Source of the DNA: Smithellaceae bacterium
GTDB taxonomy: Bacteria; Desulfobacterota; Syntrophia; Syntrophales; JAQULV01
NCBI GenBank assembly: GCA_028718405.1
Contig: JAQULV010000115.1
Span: forward strand, 1 to 5,627
Length of the DNA stretch: 5,627 nt
Reading direction: 5' to 3'
A program made the translations under genes and the position numbers. Below the pieces are notes generated by a model. It saw only the letters and a program-made list of their open reading frames with translations. It searched no databases and was not told the origin of the DNA. This document shows positions 1 to 5,379 of the stretch, one piece after another (the first letter of the stretch is position 1; every line of letters begins with the position of its first letter).

Positions 1-2
1 TA

Positions 3-284
3 TCCCGTTTAATTCCGAATGTCCTAGGTAACAGCGAATCAGCGAGGGACGATTCTTTTTCTACGGAACTGTTGGAATATCCTCATTACACGATGCCGGC
101 GGAATACAAAGGGTGGAGAGTTCCCGAAGTCTTGCTCTCCGGGAACCATAAAGATATAAATTACTGGCGTCGCATCGAATCATTGCGAAGAACGTTCGCG
201 CGCCGGCCGGACTTAATAGATAAAGCGGGGCTCACTCCGGAGGACGAGGATATCGTGGATGCCCTGAAGGAATCGGTGGAGTAA
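3..284 (+). CDS. trmD: tRNA (guanine-N1)-methyltransferase TrmD, C-terminal part (5' end outside window)
   Basis: Partial gene: 93 codons plus TAA, open to the left edge in this frame; TrmD is usually about 240 residues, so roughly the last 40% is present. The enzyme uses S-adenosylmethionine to methylate N1 of G37 next to the anticodon, which prevents +1 frameshifting. Visible family signatures are RLIPNVLGN, the RDDSF motif, LLEYPHYT, the [10 protein letters not shown] segment and a WRR...LRRT...RRPDL basic tail. The Arg of RLIP and the second Asp of RDDSF are 15 residues apart, matching the spacing of catalytic R154 and D169 in E. coli TrmD. Two positions differ from the usual form: IPNVLG for IPGVLG, and HYTMP for HYTRP. 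A TTG at 72 could be misread as a start, but homology clearly continues upstream of it. Followed 63 bases later by rplS, as in the common rpsP–rimM–trmD–rplS operon. Confidence 0.95.
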   Translation, partial: SRLIPNVLGNSESARDDSFSTELLEYPHYTMPAEYKGWRVPEVLLSGNHKDINYWRRIESLRRTFARRPDLIDKAGLTPEDEDIVDALKESVE

Positions 285-330
285 GTCCGCCGCAGGCTCA
301 ATAGACATAATAAGAAGAACTGCAATATAT

Positions 331-336
331 AGGAGG
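331..336 (+). promoter_or_regulatory. Shine-Dalgarno site of rplS
   Basis: AGGAGG, a full consensus match, lies 11 bases before the ATG at 348. It fixes the start of L19 and predicts strong translation, as expected for a ribosomal protein. Confidence 0.8.
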
Positions 337-347
337 AAGTTGTCATC

Positions 348-695
348 ATGAATCCCATTGAAATCATCGAGAAGGAGCAGATGCGTGGCGATATTCCCGA
401 CTTCAAGACGGGCGATACTGTTCGAGTATACGTGCGGATCATTGAGGGTCAGAAACAGCGCATCCAGGCCTTTGAAGGGGTCGTTATCCGGAAGCGGAGC
501 GGAAACGTCCGCTCTAACTTCACCGTGAGGAAGATATCGTACGGCGTGGGCGTAGAAAGAACATTCCCCATTCATTCGCCGGTCATCGATCGAATCGAGG
601 TTATCACGCGCGGCAAGGTGAGACGCTCACGTCTCTATTATCTGAGAAACCTTGTCGGTAAGAAGGCCCGGATCAAAGAGCAGGGCAAATCGTAA
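348..695 (+). CDS. rplS: 50S ribosomal protein L19
   Basis: Complete gene of 115 residues, the normal length for bL19 (about 114–120). L19 sits at the interface of the 30S and 50S subunits and contributes to an intersubunit bridge. Family features in order: an N-terminal helix ([10 protein letters not shown]), the [13 protein letters not shown] strand, [14 protein letters not shown], the [13 protein letters not shown] motif, [15 protein letters not shown], and the [16 protein letters not shown] tail. The start is supported by a consensus AGGAGG. It lies between trmD and rnhB, the standard operon position. Nothing unusual is seen. Confidence 0.98.
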   Translation: MNPIEIIEKEQMRGDIPDFKTGDTVRVYVRIIEGQKQRIQAFEGVVIRKRSGNVRSNFTVRKISYGVGVERTFPIHSPVIDRIEVITRGKVRRSRLYYLRNLVGKKARIKEQGKS

Positions 696-721
696 GACTA
701 TCAGCACCCGCCTCGCCAAAC

Positions 722-728
722 AAGGTGG
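722..728 (+). promoter_or_regulatory. Shine-Dalgarno-like site that decides the rnhB start
   Basis: AAGGTGG lies 5 bases before the ATG at 734. It overlaps the alternative GTG at 725, which itself has no Shine-Dalgarno upstream. The downstream ATG at 758 also lacks one. This favours 734 as the start. Confidence 0.5.
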
Positions 729-733
729 CTGCC

Positions 734-1381
734 ATGCGCGCGTCAAATGGTCAAGCCATGTACAACTTCGAGAGGAATGCCCGCCGCAGAGGATATCGGC
801 TCATAGCCGGTATCGATGAGGCGGGCAGAGGACCCTTAGCAGGCCCCGTTGTCGCCGCCGCCGTCATACTGCCTTCAGGCTATAAGAACCCCGAGATCAA
901 CGATTCCAAACAATTATCCCCGCAAAGACGAGATCATCTCTATGGTGTCATCTCCGAAGACGCCCTATCAGTGGGTATCGGCGTTATCGAGCCCTCCGTC
1001 ATAGATGAAGTCAATATCCTTCAGGCCGCCCTTATGGCGATGAGAGAGGCAGTGTTGAATCTCTCTTCTTGCCCTGATTACCTCCTGATCGACGGGACGA
1101 GCTTTGTCGCGCTGGAAATCCCTCAAGAGAGGATTGTCAAGGGTGATTGTCGGAGCGTTTCCATTGCCGCTGCGTCCATCGTAGCGAAGGTCTCCCGAGA
1201 CAGGATTATGGAGATTTACCATCGTCAGTTTCCGCAGTACAACTTCATCAAGAACAAGGGTTACGGCACCGCCGAGCATCGAGACGCCTTAAGAGACTAT
1301 GGATACTGTAAACTGCACCGAAGATCATTCCAATTTAAGGATGAGGCCGTGTACGCCACGGCGGAGCTGGAATTCATCTAG
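734..1381 (+). CDS. rnhB: Ribonuclease HII
   Basis: 215 residues from the ATG at 734, or 218 if the GTG at 725 is used; the family is typically 190–260. RNase HII cuts the RNA strand of RNA–DNA hybrids and removes single ribonucleotides misincorporated in DNA, using two metal ions in the cytoplasm. Numbered from 734: the GIDEAGRGPLAGPVVAAAV motif carries catalytic Asp28 and Glu29; NDSKQLS follows near residue 56; LLIDG gives Asp120; KGD gives Asp138 just before SIAAASIVAK, and the SRDR segment follows. The four-acid active site is therefore intact. The YNFIKNKGYGT and LHRRSF segments are also typical. It ends in TAG, and the 13 codons between this TAG and the yraN ATG are open and in the same frame. 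The start choice rests on an AAGGTGG site; an ATG at 758 (MYNFERNA) is a less supported option. Confidence 0.96.
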   Translation: MRASNGQAMYNFERNARRRGYRLIAGIDEAGRGPLAGPVVAAAVILPSGYKNPEINDSKQLSPQRRDHLYGVISEDALSVGIGVIEPSVIDEVNILQAALMAMREAVLNLSSCPDYLLIDGTSFVALEIPQERIVKGDCRSVSIAAASIVAKVSRDRIMEIYHRQFPQYNFIKNKGYGTAEHRDALRDYGYCKLHRRSFQFKDEAVYATAELEFI

Positions 1382-1420
1382 CCAACGGCGATCTGCGGTC
1401 CTGCGAGAGGTATCCGTTAT

Positions 1421-1789
1421 ATGGGAACCGGTATCGAGACGGGAAAGAAAGGCGAGGATACAGCAGTGCGCTTCTTGAAAAAGAAGGGCTTCAGAATCGT
1501 CACCCGTAACTATCGTTGTGTGTTCGGTGAGGTTGACATTATTGCTTGGGACGGTCAATGTCTGGTCTTCGTTGAGGTGAAGAGCCGCCGCGGCGATGAG
1601 TTCGGCGCGCCCCAACTTGCTGTTGGCGCAGACAAACAGAAGAAGCTCTCTCACGTCGCCCTCAATTATCTTAGCGAAAACGGGCTGCGGGATATCGACG
1701 CGCGCTTCGATGTCTTGGCGATTGTGATGGCTCAGAACGGGCCTTTGATTGAACACATTGAAAACGCCTTCGAGGTAACGAATCAATAA
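1421..1789 (+). CDS. yraN: YraN / UPF0102 family nuclease-fold protein
   Basis: 122 residues, the usual size for this family (about 115–130). YraN proteins have a restriction-endonuclease-like PD-(D/E)XK fold. Their cellular role is not well established, though the frequent placement beside rnhB suggests nucleic-acid processing. The signature is complete: GKKGEDTAVRFLKKKGF near residues 8–24, NYRCVFGEVDII with Glu37 and Asp39, then LVFVEVKSRR with Glu52 and Lys54, giving the E-x-D...E-x-K metal site. FGAPQLAV, the KQKKL...ALNYL helix and the RFDVLAI strand follow. A GAGAGG at 1405–1410 lies 10 bases before the ATG. It is the last gene of the trmD–rplS–rnhB–yraN run and ends just before a hairpin shared with the opposing export genes. 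Confidence 0.93.
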   Translation: MGTGIETGKKGEDTAVRFLKKKGFRIVTRNYRCVFGEVDIIAWDGQCLVFVEVKSRRGDEFGAPQLAVGADKQKKLSHVALNYLSENGLRDIDARFDVLAIVMAQNGPLIEHIENAFEVTNQ

Positions 1790-1820
1790 AAAAGCGGGGC
1801 CAGAATTAACGGCCCCGCTT
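1788..1820 (-). terminator. Rho-independent terminator between converging operons
   Basis: A perfect 10-bp GC-rich stem, AAGCGGGGCC / GGCCCCGCTT (1792–1801 and 1811–1820), surrounds a 9-base loop. Read on the minus strand the hairpin is followed by six T (complement of 1788–1793), which makes it a classical terminator for the export operon whose last gene ends at 1862. On the plus strand the hairpin also follows yraN directly, but the downstream sequence CTTCTCATCC is only weakly T-rich. Termination in that direction is plausible but weaker. Confidence 0.88.
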
Positions 1821-1861
1821 CTCATCCACCAACTTGGGAAATATTCTCTGCGCGTTATTTC

Positions 1862-4135
1862 TTATGTACGCATTGAATCATCGCTGTAGCGGCTCCTTGA
1901 TCTCTTCTTTCTGCGAATGTGCTTCTTCTTCTCGCCGTCTTCGCCGTAATAATAATAGTAGTACTGGTAATAGTAGTAGCTGTCGCTTCCCATTTCCACG
2001 CCATTCAGGACCGCTCCCAAGATGTGAGCGTTGACGGATCTAAGCTGCGCGATGCCGTTCTTGATAACCTCGCGATGGGTCTCGCCCGATCTTATTACCA
2101 GAACTACGCCATCCACGTACTGTGAGAGAACAGCGGCATCGGTTACGGCAGTAATTGGGGGCGAATCGATGATGATGCGTTCGTATGTTTCCCTGGCCTT
2201 CGAAAGAAAATCGGTCATACGGTGTGAACCCAGTATTTCTGAGGGATTTGGCGGTATCGGCCCTGAAGTAATGATGTCGATGTTAGGTATGGTCGTCTTC
2301 ATGACGGCATCTTCGAGATTACAGGCACCCACGAGGATATTTGACATCCCTTTATCCCTGTTCTCTGAGAAGACCTTGTGCAATCTGGGCCTGCGCATAT
2401 CGCAATCGATGACAAGGACCCTACTTCCCGCCTGAGCCATCGTCACGGCCAGATTCGCAGCGGTGATGGTCTTCCCTTCGTGAGGGCCGGCACTAGTCAC
2501 AAGAAGCAACTGGGGCGAAGTGTCGGCGGAGGAAAAGAGAATTCCCGTCCGGATACCACGGTATGATTCGCTGGCCGTCGATTTCGGCGAGGCGACGGTG
2601 ATAAGATCATCTTCAGGTCTTCTCTCAACGTCAGGGTTGTCGGCGTTGCTTGAAGATATAGCCGGTACAGGACCAAGATACGGCACATCAGGAAGATGTT
2701 GCTTGATATCATCAGGTATCTTGATTGTGTTGTCTATGTATTCGATGAAGAACGCCAGTCCTACACCTAAGGAAAGACCTACGATGACAGCAAGGAGGAT
2801 ATTCTGTGCCTTTTTGGGTTTCACAGGTGACTTTGGGATTTCCGCAAAATCGACAATCCTGATGTTTGCCATCTTAATATCTTCGGCAACGGACGTTTCT
2901 TTGAAACGCTTGATCAGAAGGTCGTACATTTCCTTGGTAGTGTCTGCCTCACGCTTCAGAACGCTATAGTCTATTGCTTTTTGATTGAGGTTCAGAGCCT
3001 CGGCCTTTTGCCGGTTCAATTCTCCCCTTAATGATTGTTCTCTAGCCAAAGCCACTTGGTATTCGTTATTTAAAGAATCGATGATCCTTCTTACCTCTTT
3101 AGTTTTCCTCCCTTCCAGACTGTCGATCTCGTGCTGGATCGAAATAATCTGGGGATGCCTGGCGCCGTAACGGTCGGACAGTTCCGACATCCTTCTGTAA
3201 GCATCGACCTCTAGCTTCTTAATTTCGGAGATAATCTCGCTGCTCATTGCTGCCGGAACGGAATCCAGCGTGTCGGGGTTCTTGAGCAGTTCAGATGCTT
3301 GGCGGTAGCGGGTCTCGGCTTCGACACGCTTCGCCGATGCATCGATGACCTGAGCGTTTAGTGCGGCTAATTTCTGAGCGGTTATGCTTTCCACATCCGT
3401 GGAAAAATCAGTGATGATACCGTGCTGCTCCTTGTAGCGAAGTAGGGCCTGTTCAGTTGCCGCGACCTTCCCTTTCTCCCGCGCTACCTGATCATCGAGC
3501 CAAAGGACGGTCTCCTGTATGCCTTTAAGTTTCGTTTCTAAAGAAAGGTCTATGTAGGCACGAGCGATCGTGTTCGCAATCTTGGCGGCGAGGAACGGAT
3601 TCTTCGCTTCAAAACTCACATCAACCAGACGGGTGTTACGTATGGGCGTCACCGCTATGCGGTTGGAGAAGGAGGTGACCAGCGGCGAATCAGGTTCATA
3701 GATGATCTTGGGGGGACGACTGACGGTTTCACCCGAGTTGAATAATCCTCCTACTGCAGCAATGACACCTTTGATGGAGGAAGCAATGCCGCCGAGAAGA
3801 CTTCCTTTTCGCTTGGGAACAAATTCTTCATTCTGGTCCAGGTGCAGCCTATTAATTACCTCGCGCGCCAGAGCCCGACTCTCAATAATCTTGTATTGGG
3901 TCTGATAATAGTCTTGGGAAAATACATCTGCGGTAAGCACTTCCTGACCAAAAAGGACCGGATTGGATCTCTCAACGAGCAACCGGGTTGAAGCTCTATA
4001 GATCGGCGTCACTGTAAATGAATAAATTAGGACTGATATGAATACGACGGCGAAGACCGTCAGTATTGTCCATCTGTGCTTTATGACGACGCGTAGATAA
4101 TCTTCTAGGTTGATTTGCTTATCGTTGATTTCCAT
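1862..4135 (-). CDS. Wzc-type polysaccharide co-polymerase fused to BY-family tyrosine autokinase
   Basis: 757 residues, close to E. coli Wzc (about 720). Inner-membrane protein that controls chain length and export of exopolysaccharide or capsule and autophosphorylates on tyrosine. Domains in order: a Wzz-type N-terminus (residues about 7–100) with membrane helix about 22–40; periplasmic coiled coil about 205–400; a GNVR-like segment (ADTTKEMYDLLIKRF) near 397–411; a Pro/Lys-rich stretch 434–442; a second membrane helix about 445–464; then the cytoplasmic kinase. The kinase shows the E-x2-R-x2-R oligomerisation motif (Glu523, Arg526, Arg529), Walker A with Lys555–Thr556 (SAGPHEGKT), Walker A' VLVIDCDMRRP (Asp577, Asp579) and Walker B IIIDSPP (Asp657). 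His552 replaces the Gly common in Walker A of relatives. The tail has ten tyrosines in 720–730, one more at 750, and many Lys/Arg. The start follows the upstream OPX stop by one base, with GGAGAG at 4147–4152 eleven bases before it. Confidence 0.96.
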   Translation of the reverse strand: MEINDKQINLEDYLRVVIKHRWTILTVFAVVFISVLIYSFTVTPIYRASTRLLVERSNPVLFGQEVLTADVFSQDYYQTQYKIIESRALAREVINRLHLDQNEEFVPKRKGSLLGGIASSIKGVIAAVGGLFNSGETVSRPPKIIYEPDSPLVTSFSNRIAVTPIRNTRLVDVSFEAKNPFLAAKIANTIARAYIDLSLETKLKGIQETVLWLDDQVAREKGKVAATEQALLRYKEQHGIITDFSTDVESITAQKLAALNAQVIDASAKRVEAETRYRQASELLKNPDTLDSVPAAMSSEIISEIKKLEVDAYRRMSELSDRYGARHPQIISIQHEIDSLEGRKTKEVRRIIDSLNNEYQVALAREQSLRGELNRQKAEALNLNQKAIDYSVLKREADTTKEMYDLLIKRFKETSVAEDIKMANIRIVDFAEIPKSPVKPKKAQNILLAVIVGLSLGVGLAFFIEYIDNTIKIPDDIKQHLPDVPYLGPVPAISSSNADNPDVERRPEDDLITVASPKSTASESYRGIRTGILFSSADTSPQLLLVTSAGPHEGKTITAANLAVTMAQAGSRVLVIDCDMRRPRLHKVFSENRDKGMSNILVGACNLEDAVMKTTIPNIDIITSGPIPPNPSEILGSHRMTDFLSKARETYERIIIDSPPITAVTDAAVLSQYVDGVVLVIRSGETHREVIKNGIAQLRSVNAHILGAVLNGVEMGSDSYYYYQYYYYYYGEDGEKKKHIRRKKRSRSRYSDDSMRT
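1946..1978 (-). repeat. TAY-codon tract encoding the tyrosine cluster
   Basis: Eleven codons in a row encode four Tyr, one Gln, then six Tyr, using a mix of TAC and TAT with CAG in the middle. At DNA level this is an imperfect trinucleotide repeat. The encoded cluster is the expected autophosphorylation site of the BY-kinase. Confidence 0.85.
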
Positions 4136-4136
4136 T

Positions 4137-5222
4137 TTAAAAGAAACTCTCCGGTACTACGATTAGGTCATTGGGTTTGATGGGTATAGCGTTGCTAATC
4201 TTACCCGCCTTCGTGATTGCGTCCACATCTACCTCGTATATCTTCTGCGCGCTATTTTCAAGCCGGACGATCCTGGTTTTGCTGCGAGCGGCTATAGGCG
4301 TGAAACCGCCGGCCATGCTTATCGCTTCCACGATGGTGACGTCTTTCTTGTTGAAAGTGTAGGAGCCGGGGTTCTTAACCTGTCCAATGATATAGAAGAA
4401 ATCAGCCTTGGGAACGTAGATTACGTCTCGATCCGCAAGGACGATGTTTGATATTTGATCATTTCCTTTAAGGAGGTTTTGAAGATCGATCTTAATCAAT
4501 ATTTTTTGTTCATTCTGTTGGCCGATATTAAGGGTCCTAATTATAAACGCTTCCTGCCTTTCCCCGGCATCGCTGTTGTCTATCCCTCCTGCCTTGGATA
4601 TGCCGTCCAACACCCGCTCGTTAGGTTGCAGCGGGTAATTGCCAGGGGTCTTAAGTGCACCAAGGGCAGAGTACTTCTTGCTCTCATAGCCAGTAACCAT
4701 GACAGAGATATTAGCGTTGTAAAGATATTGTCCCTGTTCGAGCTTAGATGAAATAAGTTCTTCCACCTGTGACGCCGTCAGATTGGCCACCTTCACACGG
4801 CCGATCAGGGGAAAGGATATGTAACCATCTCCCGAGACACGGTTGGACTCGCTGGAAAGATCTTTCTCGCCGTACACTGAAATGTTCAGAACGTCATAAG
4901 GACCGATATGATAATCTGTACCGATAGATTCGCGAGCCTCAGGATGTTCCGTCAGATACTGTGCTACAGTCATCGTGGGAGTTTTCTGAAGGATAGTGCT
5001 CAACCCTTCATCACCTTTGGCGCTGGCGACACTCTTTTTGATCTCTTGTAACTTAGCCAGATCCTCTTTCTTTAGAACTTGGGCGGGATTCTGAACTTCT
5101 GTGATGGTAACGACGTTGTTACCTCCGCACGAAGTGAGAAAAGCCAACATAATTGCCAGCGAGAAATAGAAGATGGAGTAAAACCTACAGTTACGAACAA
5201 GAGCTTTTGAAAGAAAGACCAT
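4137..5222 (-). CDS. Wza-type polysaccharide export (OPX) lipoprotein
   Basis: 361 residues from the ATG at 5222. OPX proteins form the periplasmic/outer-membrane ring through which capsule or exopolysaccharide leaves the cell, docking on the Wzc-like partner. Features: a lipoprotein signal peptide (basic KALVRNCR, hydrophobic core FYSIFYFSLAIMLAFL, lipobox LTSC with Cys32, Gly at +2, predicting outer-membrane sorting); a charged linker about 33–105; a Poly_export domain about 107–178 (GPYDVLNISVYGE, DGYISFPLIGRVKV); SLBB domain 1 about 184–271 (GNYPL, ISKAGGI, DRDVIYVPK); SLBB domain 2 about 277–356 (FYIIGQVKNPGSYTF, ISMAGGF, PNDLIVVPES). It ends immediately after the second SLBB, with no C-terminal amphipathic helix like that forming the outer-membrane pore of E. 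coli Wza. Start choice: GGAAGAGGAA lies upstream of 5222; earlier in-frame ATGs at 5246 and 5327 have weaker sites and would add acidic residues before the signal peptide. The stop is one base from the kinase ATG, so the two are surely co-transcribed. Confidence 0.94.
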   Translation of the reverse strand: MVFLSKALVRNCRFYSIFYFSLAIMLAFLTSCGGNNVVTITEVQNPAQVLKKEDLAKLQEIKKSVASAKGDEGLSTILQKTPTMTVAQYLTEHPEARESIGTDYHIGPYDVLNISVYGEKDLSSESNRVSGDGYISFPLIGRVKVANLTASQVEELISSKLEQGQYLYNANISVMVTGYESKKYSALGALKTPGNYPLQPNERVLDGISKAGGIDNSDAGERQEAFIIRTLNIGQQNEQKILIKIDLQNLLKGNDQISNIVLADRDVIYVPKADFFYIIGQVKNPGSYTFNKKDVTIVEAISMAGGFTPIAARSKTRIVRLENSAQKIYEVDVDAITKAGKISNAIPIKPNDLIVVPESFF

Positions 5223-5231
5223 ACAATTGAA

Positions 5232-5241
5232 TTCCTCTTCC
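5232..5241 (-). promoter_or_regulatory. Shine-Dalgarno site that decides the OPX lipoprotein start
   Basis: On the minus strand GGAAGAGGAA precedes the ATG at 5222, with about 10 bases from its AGGA core. It supports the start that gives a standard lipoprotein signal peptide. The rival ATG at 5246 has only an AAGG about 10 bases upstream. Confidence 0.6.
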
Positions 5242-5323
5242 ACCATTAAGATCGCGCCTTCCCGAATCAGGGAATTCGAAGAAGTCTTTCTTAAACTTAA
5301 TAGCTGGAAATTGCAAGCACAAA

Positions 5324-5364
5324 ACAAAGAAAAAGGGGGTAAAACTTACCCCCTTTTTCTTTGT
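5324..5364. terminator. Bidirectional hairpin terminator, 19-bp perfect stem
   Basis: Perfect inverted repeat: arms 5324–5342 and 5346–5364 (19 bases each) with a 3-base loop. The core is GGGGGTAA / TTACCCCC, flanked by an A5 run on one side and a T5 run on the other. Each strand therefore shows a G/C core followed by U-rich sequence, the layout of a terminator working both ways. On the minus strand it lies just after the beta-barrel gene stop (5380) and about 100 bases before the OPX start. It would therefore separate two same-strand export genes unless read through. Confidence 0.85.
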
Positions 5365-5379
5365 GATCGAGAGGCTGTT

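Noticed and set aside
213..575. Minus-strand open frames over trmD and rplS
   Set aside because: They lie opposite clearly recognisable TrmD and L19, show no family resemblance and have no ribosome site.
968..1825. Minus-strand open frames over rnhB and yraN
   Set aside because: Shadows of RNase HII and YraN, whose catalytic motifs are intact; one of them also runs through the terminator hairpin.
1834..3905. Several plus-strand open frames opposite the kinase gene (longest about 149 codons)
   Set aside because: Composition is low-complexity Ser/Arg-rich, and the opposite frame encodes a complete 757-residue protein with all expected motifs.
5288..5316. Possible sigma-70 promoter before the OPX gene (TTGCAA, 17 bases, TAAGAA on the minus strand)
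   Set aside because: The -10 box matches only 3 of 6 consensus bases; not strong enough to annotate.
5223..5327. Longer forms of the OPX lipoprotein starting at 5327 or 5246
   Set aside because: They add a non-signal-like, partly acidic N-terminus before a standard lipoprotein signal, and their ribosome sites are weaker than that at 5232–5241.
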